Shown: piece by piece, positions 7,232 through 13,160 of the stretch | Position numbering within the stretch: position 1 is the first letter of the stretch | Layout of the letters: each line of letters begins with the position of its first letter | NCBI GenBank assembly: GCA_900765165.1 | Contig: CAAFQR010000193.1 | Coordinates: 1-13,160 of the forward strand | DNA: 13,160 nt | Direction of reading: 5' to 3' | Source: Veillonellaceae bacterium | GTDB taxonomy: Bacteria; Bacillota; Negativicutes; Veillonellales; Veillonellaceae | The notes under the pieces: model-generated | Databases searched by the model: none | Told to the model about the DNA's origin: nothing | Seen by the model: only the letters and a program-made list of their open reading frames with translations | Position numbers and translations under genes: made by a program

Positions 7232-8317
7232 CTACACAATGCGTTCAATTACCGCATCAGCCATGCCGGTCGTATTCACTTTCGTGCAGCCTTCTTTCCA
7301 GATGTCGCAGGTGCGGATGCCTGCTTCGAGCACGGCCGTTACAGCAGCTTCGATGTCGTCAGCCACAGCGGGCAATTCCAAGGAATGACGGCACATCATC
7401 GCAGCGGACAGGATGGTGCCCAGCGGGTTGGCAATGCCTTTGCCGGCAATGTCCGGTGCGGAGCCATGAATTGGTTCGTACAAAGCAGTACCTGTGCCCA
7501 TGGAGGCAGACGGCAAGAGGCCGATGGAACCGGAAATTACAGCGCCTTCGTCACTTAAAATATCGCCGAAGAGGTTGGATGTTACGATAACGTCGAACTG
7601 CGCCGGATTAACCACGAGCTGCATAGCCGTGTTATCTACGTACAGGTTGTCTACGGTAATATCCGGGTTAGCTGCTGCTTTTTCACCGGAAATTTTGCGC
7701 CACAAACGAGACGCTGCCAACACGTTGGCTTTGTCGACGCTGGTTACCTTACCGCGACGGCGGCGAGCCGTTTCCATAGCTACATCCATGATGCGTTCAA
7801 TTTCGTAGCGGCTGTACGTTTCTTTATCCCAAGCCTGTTCGTTAGGGCCTTCGCCATGCGCTTCTTCGCGTTCGCCGAAGTAAATACCACCGGTCAATTC
7901 GCGAACGATGACAAAGTCAACACCGCTAACCAGTTCCTGTTTAAGCGGAGAGTATGCCTGCAATGCCGGGAAAATCTTAACCGGGCGCAAGTTGCAGAAT
8001 AAGCCTAAGGCTTTGCGCAAGCCCAAGATAGCTTTTTCCGGGCGGATGGCCGGATCCACGTTATCCCATTTCGGGCCGCCAACGGCACCGAGGAGTACCG
8101 CATCAGCAGCGCGACAAGCATCAATAGTTTGCTGCGGCAATGGTTCGCCGAACGCGTCGATGGCTTCGCCACCTGCTTTTTGTTCTTCCCAAGTAATTGT
8201 AACGCCATGCTTACCGGCGGCCGCATCTAAAACGCGACGCGCTGCATCGATAATTTCATGGCCAATGCCGTCGCCACCGATGACGACGACGTGTTTTTCC
8301 GTATCCGTTGCTCCCAT
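7232..8317 (-). CDS. leuB: 3-isopropylmalate dehydrogenase
   Basis: A 361-residue enzyme, full length for LeuB. It oxidises and decarboxylates 3-isopropylmalate with NAD to 2-ketoisocaproate, the last step before transamination to leucine. The family residues are all present: R101, R111 and R139 for the substrate carboxylates, Y146 in RELTGGIYFGE and K196 in VDKANVL for catalysis, and D228, D252 and D256 (VDNTAM, GDILSDEG) for the metal. The cofactor segment is HGSAPDIAGKGIANP near 284-298. The start ATG overlaps the leuD stop by one base (TAATG), with GAGGGGG seven nt upstream, indicating translational coupling. It is the last gene of the operon. Confidence 0.97.
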   Translation of the reverse strand: MGATDTEKHVVVIGGDGIGHEIIDAARRVLDAAAGKHGVTITWEEQKAGGEAIDAFGEPLPQQTIDACRAADAVLLGAVGGPKWDNVDPAIRPEKAILGLRKALGLFCNLRPVKIFPALQAYSPLKQELVSGVDFVIVRELTGGIYFGEREEAHGEGPNEQAWDKETYSRYEIERIMDVAMETARRRRGKVTSVDKANVLAASRLWRKISGEKAAANPDITVDNLYVDNTAMQLVVNPAQFDVIVTSNLFGDILSDEGAVISGSIGLLPSASMGTGTALYEPIHGSAPDIAGKGIANPLGTILSAAMMCRHSLELPAVADDIEAAVTAVLEAGIRTCDIWKEGCTKVNTTGMADAVIERIV

Positions 8318-8814
8318 TAGTTTTCCCCCTCTTGTTCCTTCGCAAAGTTTACTAAACCGCCAGCTTTCGCAATGGCCTGGATGAACGGCGGCAAAGCCGT
8401 ACCCTGGTACGTTTCGCCCGTCGTTTCATTGTACACAGTACCGGTGGACATATCCACGCCGATAGTGTGTTCCGGTTTAATCTTTTCAACAGCGTCGCCA
8501 ATTTCGATTACCGGCAAGCCAATGTTAATGGCATTGCGGAAGAAAATACGCGCAAAGCTGTCCGCAATGATACAGCTAATGCCGCTTTCCTTGATAACGG
8601 CCGGTGCGTGTTCACGAGAGGAGCCGCAACCAAAATTCTTGCCGGCTACCATAATCTGCCCCGGTTTTACATTCGGTGCGAAGGTAGTATCAATATCTTC
8701 CATCGCATGGCTAGCCAATTCCTTCATGTCGGCAATCGCCAAGTAACGAGCCGGAATAATTACGTCTGTATCTACATTATCGCCGTAGCGCCAAATAGTT
8801 CCTTGAAAATCCAT
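8317..8814 (-). CDS. leuD: 3-isopropylmalate dehydratase small subunit
   Basis: A 165-residue swivel-domain subunit that pairs with LeuC to isomerise 2-isopropylmalate to 3-isopropylmalate. Visible marks are RYGDNVDTDVIIPARYL at the N-terminus and GKNFGCGSSREHAP (58-71), the loop that closes the active site. The length is that of the short LeuD type that goes with a LeuC of about 420 residues. Its ribosome site, GAGGAGG, lies within the last codons of leuC. The gap to leuC is one base and the overlap with leuB is one base. Confidence 0.97.
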   Translation of the reverse strand: MDFQGTIWRYGDNVDTDVIIPARYLAIADMKELASHAMEDIDTTFAPNVKPGQIMVAGKNFGCGSSREHAPAVIKESGISCIIADSFARIFFRNAINIGLPVIEIGDAVEKIKPEHTIGVDMSTGTVYNETTGETYQGTALPPFIQAIAKAGGLVNFAKEQEGEN

Positions 8815-8815
8815 C

Positions 8816-10078
8816 TTATTTTACCTCCTCAGGTCCCGAAATACGTCCCGTAATAGCACTGGCAGCCGCCACATAAGGACCAGCCAAGTACACTTCACTA
8901 TCTACATGACCCATACGGCCTCTGAAATTACGGTTAGTGGTGGACACGGTGCGTTCACCGGCCGCCATAATGCCCATGTAACCGCCTAAGCACGGACCGC
9001 AGGACGGCGTGCTTACGGCGCAGCCGGCTTCGATAAAGGTATCGATGAAACCAGCCTTCATAGCGCGGTCATACACATCCTGGCTGCCAGGAATGACGAT
9101 GCAACGTACGAAGTCAGCTACTTTGTGGCCTTTGAAGATTTCAGCAGCCATAGCCAAGTCTTCGAAACGACCATTCGTACAGGAGCCGATGATAACCTGG
9201 TCAATGTTGATGGGGTCGTTGATTTCACCAATGTAATGGGTGTTGCTCGGCAGATGCGGGAATGCCACAACCGGTTTCAACTTGCTTACATCAATGGTTA
9301 CGGTTTCGCTGTATTCAGCGTCCGGATCGGCTTCAATGGGCGTAAATTCGCGCTTTACACGGCCCGTTACGTATTCTTCCGTCACTTTATCGTACGGGAA
9401 GACGCCACATTTGCCGCCAGCTTCGATAGCCATGTTGCAGATAGTCAAGCGGTCCGCCATGGTCATGTGTGGAATCGCGCTGCCCGTAAATTCCAACGCT
9501 TTGTAACGAGCGCCGTCAACGCCGATGCGGCCAATCAATTCCAACACGATGTCCTTGCCGGTAATCCATTTTGCCGGTTTCCCTTCCAACACAACCTTAA
9601 TCGTTTCCGGCACCTTGAACCAAGTCTTGCCGCGCGCCATGGCCACGCCTGCATCGGTAGAACCAACGCCGGTTGCGAAGGCCCCAACCGCACCATAGGT
9701 ACAAGTGTGGGAGTCAGCGCCGATAATCATATCGCCCGGTGCGACCAAACCTTTTTCCGGTAAAATAACATGCTCGATGCCCATGCGCCCTACTTCGAAG
9801 TAGTGCGTAATGCCTTCGGCACGAACGAAATCACGCATAACCTTGGCCTGTTCGGCGGATTTAATATCTTTATTCGGTGTGAAATGATCCGGCACCAAGT
9901 AAATGCGTTCACGGTCAAACACGGGTTTGCCAATCTTCTTAAATTCCTTCAAGGCAGGGGGAAACGTAATATCATTCATCAAAATCGCGTCCACCTTGCA
10001 CTCGATAATCTGTCCTGCTTTAACTTCGGCTACGCCGGCGTGGCGAGCCATATTTTTTTCGGTTATTGTCATACCCAT
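8816..10078 (-). CDS. leuC: 3-isopropylmalate dehydratase large subunit
   Basis: A 420-residue aconitase-type subunit carrying the [4Fe-4S] cluster; with LeuD it catalyses the isomerase step of leucine synthesis. The cluster ligands are C300 in GSCTNGR and C360 and C363 in PSCGPCLGG. GADSHTCTYGAVGAFATGVG (120-139) is a further family block. About 420 residues marks the shorter LeuC class rather than the roughly 470-residue enterobacterial form; homoaconitases are similar, but the leuA and leuB neighbours settle the pathway. ATG 10076-10078 follows GAGGAGG by 10 nt; a second ATG two codons later is too far from it. It lies 84 nt from leuA. Confidence 0.96.
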   Translation of the reverse strand: MGMTITEKNMARHAGVAEVKAGQIIECKVDAILMNDITFPPALKEFKKIGKPVFDRERIYLVPDHFTPNKDIKSAEQAKVMRDFVRAEGITHYFEVGRMGIEHVILPEKGLVAPGDMIIGADSHTCTYGAVGAFATGVGSTDAGVAMARGKTWFKVPETIKVVLEGKPAKWITGKDIVLELIGRIGVDGARYKALEFTGSAIPHMTMADRLTICNMAIEAGGKCGVFPYDKVTEEYVTGRVKREFTPIEADPDAEYSETVTIDVSKLKPVVAFPHLPSNTHYIGEINDPINIDQVIIGSCTNGRFEDLAMAAEIFKGHKVADFVRCIVIPGSQDVYDRAMKAGFIDTFIEAGCAVSTPSCGPCLGGYMGIMAAGERTVSTTNRNFRGRMGHVDSEVYLAGPYVAAASAITGRISGPEEVK

Positions 10079-10120
10079 GGTAACCGTGCCTCCTCAATCT
10101 CTTAACTCTGCTCGTAATCC

Positions 10121-10143
10121 TTGCTAGTCTCTCACGCTAGCAA
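10121..10143 (-). other. Small dyad in the leuA-leuC gap
   Basis: TTGCTAG (10121-10127) and CTAGCAA (10137-10143) form a 7-bp stem with a 9-nt loop. It has no T-run, so it is not a terminator. It may affect mRNA stability or processing between leuA and leuC. Confidence 0.4.
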
Positions 10144-10162
10144 CTACGTTTTCTCAAACTAA

Positions 10163-11701
10163 TTAATTACCCTGCTGTTCGGTGATGGCTTTCATTTCAT
10201 CAGCCAAATAAATAGCGTTCACAGCATTGATATATGCATTAACACTAGATGTGATAATATCGGTACTAATACCGCGTCCATTGTAGCGGCGGCCATTGTG
10301 TTCAACGGTCACTACAACTTCGCCAAGCGCGTCCTTGCCGGCCGTAACGGCTTTAACCTGGAATTCCTTCAAGCTAATGGGAATGCCAATGCAGCGTTCT
10401 ACCGCTTTCAGCGATGCGTCGACGGAACCGTCACCAACCGCAGCGTCTTCCCGTTCGCCGTCCGGCGTATTCACGCGAATGTTAGCGTATGCATAACCGC
10501 GTTCGTTGGATTTGTAATGATGATGAACCAACGTAATGGCTTTCTTGTAGTTCAAACCATCCATAACCAAGGCGATAACGTCTTCGTCGAAGATGTGTTT
10601 CTTCTTATCAGCCAAGGCCTTGAAGGCGGCGAACAATTCGTTGATTTTGTCTTCATCGAACTGGAAGCCTAACCGTTCCAAATGATCCACGAAGGCATGA
10701 CGACCGGAGTGTTTGCCCAAGACGATATTCGTCTTTTCGGCGCCAACGCTTTCCGGCGTGATGATTTCGTAAGTAGATGCGTTGTTCAACATGCCATGCT
10801 GATGAATTCCCGATTCATGAGCGAAGGCATTGGCACCAACGATAGCCTTATTCGGCGGTACGATAACGCCGGTCAAACGACTTACCAACTTACTGGTTCG
10901 TGTGAACAACCGCGGGTTAATGCCCGTTTCGATGCCATAAATATCGTGACGCGTTTTCAGCGCCATTACAACTTCTTCGATGCCTACGTTACCAGCTCGT
11001 TCGCCCAAGCCGTTGATGGTGCATTCAACCTGACGAGCACCGGCCTGGATGGCTGCCAACGTATTCGCATTGGCAAGGCCCAAATCATCGTGGCAATGAA
11101 CACTGATAATAGCATGTTCGATGCCTTTTACATGTTCTTTGATGTAGCGAATCTTGTCACCAAATTCCTGCGGTGTCATGTAGCCTACCGTGTCCGGCAC
11201 GTTCAAGATTGTCGCGCCGCCTTCGATGGCCGTTTCAAACACCTGACACAAATAATCCATATCCGTACGCGAAGCATCTTCCGCGGAGAACTCGATTTCA
11301 TCGAATTTGCCCTTCGCAAAAGCCAAGCAATCCTTAACGATATCGATTACCTGTTCGCGAGTCTTCTTCAACTTATATTCCAAATGAATATCGCTGGTCG
11401 CAATGAACACGTGCAAACGACTGCGTTCGGCACTCTTAAGCGCTTCCGCTGCCCGTTCAATATCGCCGTGGTTCGCTCTTGCCAAACCAGCAATGGTGCA
11501 ACCGCGCACCGACGAAGCAATAGCCGCTACCGCTTCGAAATCCCCAGGCGAAGCTGCCGGAAAACCAGCTTCGATAACGTCCATACCTAGACGAGCCAAA
11601 CTCTGCGCAATCTCAACCTTTTCAGGCGTCTGCAAAGACACACCCGGCGTCTGTTCGCCGTCACGTAACGTCGTATCAAAGAAATACACTCGATTATCCA
11701 T
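10163..11701 (-). CDS. leuA: 2-isopropylmalate synthase
   Basis: A 512-residue enzyme that condenses acetyl-CoA with 2-ketoisovalerate, the committed step of leucine synthesis. The TIM-barrel part begins with FFDTTLRDGEQTPG (metal ligand D9). It carries the metal histidines H202 and H204 in SVHCHDDLGLANAN, then GERAGNVG with N238. The C-terminal third (from about 385) is the LeuA dimer/allosteric domain that usually binds leucine, so feedback inhibition is expected. Citramalate or homocitrate synthases share the fold, but the operon fixes the role. AAGGAAGGAA stands about 5-6 nt before ATG 11699-11701. It is the first gene of leuACDB and lies behind a long leader with a T-box. Confidence 0.96.
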   Translation of the reverse strand: MDNRVYFFDTTLRDGEQTPGVSLQTPEKVEIAQSLARLGMDVIEAGFPAASPGDFEAVAAIASSVRGCTIAGLARANHGDIERAAEALKSAERSRLHVFIATSDIHLEYKLKKTREQVIDIVKDCLAFAKGKFDEIEFSAEDASRTDMDYLCQVFETAIEGGATILNVPDTVGYMTPQEFGDKIRYIKEHVKGIEHAIISVHCHDDLGLANANTLAAIQAGARQVECTINGLGERAGNVGIEEVVMALKTRHDIYGIETGINPRLFTRTSKLVSRLTGVIVPPNKAIVGANAFAHESGIHQHGMLNNASTYEIITPESVGAEKTNIVLGKHSGRHAFVDHLERLGFQFDEDKINELFAAFKALADKKKHIFDEDVIALVMDGLNYKKAITLVHHHYKSNERGYAYANIRVNTPDGEREDAAVGDGSVDASLKAVERCIGIPISLKEFQVKAVTAGKDALGEVVVTVEHNGRRYNGRGISTDIITSSVNAYINAVNAIYLADEMKAITEQQGN

Positions 11702-11753
11702 GGCTATTCCTTCCTTTCGGCCTTAGGCCCATTAATAAACCTCTCTCATTTCC

Positions 11754-11842
11754 TAGCTCTCTTTTTTTAGCTTTAGCTCTCTTTTGCTCGCTATCGCAGT
11801 TCCGCCTAGCTCTCTCTTTCTAGTCGCTCCCGCTAGCTCGCT
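11754..11842 (-). repeat. GA-rich repeated stretch in the leuA leader
   Basis: On the minus strand AGAGAGCTA recurs three times (matching plus-strand TAGCTCTCT at 11754, 11774 and 11807), with a partial copy TAGCTCGCT near 11834, in a purine-rich transcript. The 215 nt between the second terminator and leuA contain this and no credible gene. It may be an unstructured ribosome-loading leader, a protein-binding site on RNA, or slippage debris. Confidence 0.5.
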
Positions 11843-11917
11843 CGCCGTCTCTCATCGGCTTTATCCGAGTTCGCGCTCTCTTTTTTCTACAAATCCTACT
11901 CGTGAATACAAGTTCCT

Positions 11918-11968
11918 GTGAAATAAAAAACACCCCTGGAAAGCTGGCCTGCAGCAATCCAGGGGCGT
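11918..11968 (-). terminator. Second intrinsic terminator in the leuA leader
   Basis: Arms CACCCCTGGA (11931-11940) and TCCAGGGGCG (11958-11967) pair with one G-U on the minus-strand RNA. An inner GCTG/CAGC stem and a minus-strand tail TTTTTTATTT complete it. It stands about 217 nt before leuA and about 210 nt after the T-box terminator, whose outer CCCCTGGA/TCCAGGGG stem it repeats. No second T-box motif precedes it. Confidence 0.8.
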
Positions 11969-12168
11969 CAAGTTCTCTATGGCCTTTCTGAAATAATGTG
12001 CAACATCCATGCTCGCTCATCCGCTTTTTGTCACTTCATCGCTTGCACGGTGCTTCAGTCGCTCTCAATACGATTGAAACACTTCTACATGAACGTCAGT
12101 TGAAACGTCATCAATTTTCACGATTTGTTGCATTTCACTTCACATTCAATTCAATTCACTTCATTATT

Positions 12169-12214
12169 TCAAAAATAAAACCCCTGGAAGCATGCATCGC
12201 ATGCCTCCAGGGGT
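12169..12214 (-). terminator. T-box-controlled terminator of the leuA leader
   Basis: Arms 12180-12195 and 12199-12214 pair over 16 positions with one mismatch around a 3-nt loop. The minus-strand tail is TTTATTTTTG. The competing antiterminator uses the T-box bulge: GTGTTATA pairs with TATGACAC, and AGGG with CCCT taken from the terminator's own 5' arm. Confidence 0.9.
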
Positions 12215-12412
12215 GTCATAAACTATAACACGGTACCACCCTAGTTGGTCCTCTTGTGGTTGTAACGGCACCACCGTTGTCGACTACTTAAGTTCCCCGA
12301 CAAAGCTCACAGGAGAGTTTCGAATCAATCCGCTCTATCGCCTCACACCACCCGGCGACTCTCTGAAAGTAACGAGAAAGTTCTTTATACCTGCTCATCG
12401 CATCACTTGTAT
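12169..12412 (-). promoter_or_regulatory. T-box riboswitch, leucine-responsive, controlling leuACDB
   Basis: The minus-strand leader holds the T-box core AGGGTGGTACCG (12231-12242), a near-perfect match to the family consensus. Upstream are CAGAGAG and GGGTGGTG as in the distal part of Stem I, then GAAACTCTCCTGTGAGC as in the 3' side of Stem I, and the usual GAACTTAAGTAG and AACGGTGGTGCCGTT region before the core. The specifier codon is best read as CTC (about 12315-12317), a leucine codon, though its frame within the loop is ambiguous by one or two bases. Uncharged leucine tRNA should stabilise the antiterminator and permit transcription of leuA and the genes after it. Class is very secure; specificity also rests on the operon. 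Confidence 0.92.
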
Positions 12413-12419
12413 TGATGTT

Positions 12420-12449
12420 ATTCTGCCACAAACTAGCATACGCTGTCAA
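12420..12449 (-). promoter_or_regulatory. Promoter of the leuACDB operon
   Basis: On the minus strand a perfect -35 TTGACA (12444-12449) and -10 CAGAAT (12420-12425, 4/6) are 18 nt apart. Transcription would start near 12413, just before the T-box. The AT-rich outer arm of the first giant palindrome begins 10 nt upstream of the -35 and could act as an UP element. Confidence 0.7.
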
Positions 12450-12459
12450 TAGACATTTT

Positions 12460-12825
12460 TAAATTTTTTCAAAACTTTTTATCTTAGAGATGGCTTTGTG
12501 CCCTAAAATGCCGCAAGAACGGTATGTACGGCCAACTCATCGGTTCTCCGTACAAGCGTAGCTGGTAATGAATTTTTCGTCTTATTATCTTTACGTGCAA
12601 GAGGTGGCATTATGCATACTCGTCTGTCTCTTCGAAAGGACTTCGTATGTCATAATGCCACCCTCTTGCTTACTTCAAGCTTCTCACTCAGCCATAAAAA
12701 TTCATTACCAGCTGTCCGTCTTCGTACGCCCTCGCCGTTTGAGTTGGCCTTGTCATACTGCCTCGGGCAATACGTAGGGCACAAAGCCATCTCTGTTCCG
12801 ATAAAAAAGTTTTGGATAAAATTTA
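12460..12825. repeat. Giant imperfect palindrome A (about 366 bp), structured element of unknown class
   Basis: Nested inverted repeats close on a single centre. A perfect 19-bp pair lies at 12486-12504 / 12776-12794, extended outward by an AT-rich arm at about 12460-12483 / 12800-12825. Inside are GGCCAACTCA and its complement, then a perfect 18-bp pair at 12560-12577 / 12696-12713. Last is a 23-bp apical stem with two one-base bulges at 12597-12619 / 12645-12669, capped by a 25-nt loop containing CTGTCTCTTCGAAA. Internal loops are asymmetric. No credible gene is inside; the open frames here are produced by the palindrome. It is far longer than a terminator. It shares its loops with element B. 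Confidence 0.8.
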
Positions 12826-12875
12826 GGGGCGGAGAAGGTTGGTGTTGCAAGAGCTAATGGCTATGGTACTAGGTC
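12826..12875. other. Spacer between the two giant palindromes
   Basis: Fifty bases with no gene, repeat or clear promoter. The part nearest element B could be an extension of its outer arm, which cannot be tested because the matching side lies beyond the window. Confidence 0.4.
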
Positions 12876-13160
12876 TCGTGTCGTATCATGCCACAAGAAC
12901 GGTATGGCGGCTAACTCAACGACAAGGATTTTTTTGCTCGTGTTGTTGAAATTTTTAGTCCGCTCTTTTTCCTGTTTGAGTGACGAGGTCGTGCATCCTC
13001 GACTGTCTCTTCGAAATGTCTTCGGCTGTCACGACCTCGTCGCTCAATCACAACAATTCTTTTTTTCGCGCCTCTAAAATTTCAACAACACCTATCGCAA
13101 CTCAACCTCCTCGCCGTCTGAGTTGGCCTTGTCATACTGCCTAGGGCAATACGTACACGA
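12876..13160. repeat. Giant imperfect palindrome B, second copy, reaching the window edge
   Basis: It has the same plan as element A. Outer arms are TCGTGT (12876-12881) / ACACGA (13155-13160), possibly continuing outside. A middle stem lies at 12941-12958 / 13074-13090 with one bulged base, and an apical stem at 12976-12993 / 13030-13049. The cap again holds CTGTCTCTTCGAAA. Compared with A, 13109-13155 matches 12730-12776 at 45 of 47 bases, 12888-12906 matches 12508-12526 at 18 of 19, and the cap 12998-13024 matches 12619-12645 at 24 of 27. The outer, middle and apical stems are different sequences that still pair. Confidence 0.8.

Noticed and set aside
9125..9763. 212-codon plus-strand frame opposite leuC, and the long frame 10682-11590 opposite leuA
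   Set aside because: They are antisense shadows of strongly coding, GC-richer genes whose minus-strand products are certain.
11820..12020. 66-codon minus-strand open frame in the leuA leader
   Set aside because: It runs straight through the second terminator hairpin, has no ribosome site and no recognisable motif, and has no leucine-codon run that would suggest a leader peptide.
12460..12825. Palindrome A read as a simple bidirectional terminator of leuA or its neighbour
   Set aside because: It is about ten times longer than a terminator, has conserved loops shared with B, and lies upstream of the leuA promoter rather than after a gene in the window.
12568..12857. Open frames on both strands inside palindrome A
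   Set aside because: They are mirror products of the inverted repeat, with no ribosome sites or protein-like features.
12508..13155. Repeated blocks considered as CRISPR repeats
   Set aside because: There are only two copies, the blocks lie inside long palindromes about 380 bp apart, and there are no regular spacers. I found no CRISPR array anywhere in the window.
12460..13160. Retron or group II intron RNA
   Set aside because: No reverse transcriptase gene lies within the window and no intron domain V-like motif was recognised; sequence beyond the right edge could change this.

Overview
The window reads like a chromosomal segment of a low-to-moderate GC, Gram-negative-type Firmicute, most likely a Veillonella-like member of the Negativicutes. 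The basis is a leucine operon led by a T-box, Firmicute-type ribosome binding sites, and an 'RRLHD...GWW' membrane-protein family. The genus is an inference; no rRNA or other taxonomic marker is present. Every gene I accept is on the minus strand, so the genes read from right to left. The left 5.4 kb is visibly AT-richer and carries accessory or decaying genes. The right part is GC-richer housekeeping metabolism.

Left to right: (1) 1-83 looks like the end of an insertion sequence. (2) 84-1976 is a broken type III-A CRISPR effector gene, cas10/csm1. It is interrupted by one in-frame TAA, cut off just after its GGDD motif, and has a degraded HD nuclease motif. (3) 2221-5348 holds two paralogous zinc-ribbon/DUF805 membrane-protein genes, each with a matching downstream terminator. 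Between them lie an orphan ABC-type AAA ATPase gene with its own strong promoter and a short transposase-like scrap. (4) 5428-6794 encodes a PncA-like nicotinamidase and a crotonase-family enoyl-CoA hydratase/isomerase. (5) 7014-7109 encodes a 31-residue one-helix membrane protein between two terminators. (6) 7232-11701 is the leucine operon leuA-leuC-leuD-leuB, tightly packed. (7) 11702-12449 is a long leuA leader with promoter, T-box riboswitch and its terminator, a second strong terminator about 210 nt further on, and a GA-rich repeated stretch. (8) 12460-13160 holds two tandem giant imperfect palindromes.

How it works together: leuA, leuCD and leuB encode the whole path from 2-ketoisovalerate plus acetyl-CoA to 2-ketoisocaproate (before transamination). 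The T-box in the leader should let uncharged leucine tRNA switch the operon on. The second terminator adds a gate whose control is not visible.

Most interesting: the two palindromes at the right end. They share conserved internal-loop, flank and apical-loop sequences (one 47-nt block is 45/47 identical). Several of their long stems have unrelated sequences that still pair within each copy. This pattern of preserved structure over changed sequence suggests a family of large structured RNAs or DNA hairpins that I cannot assign to a known class.
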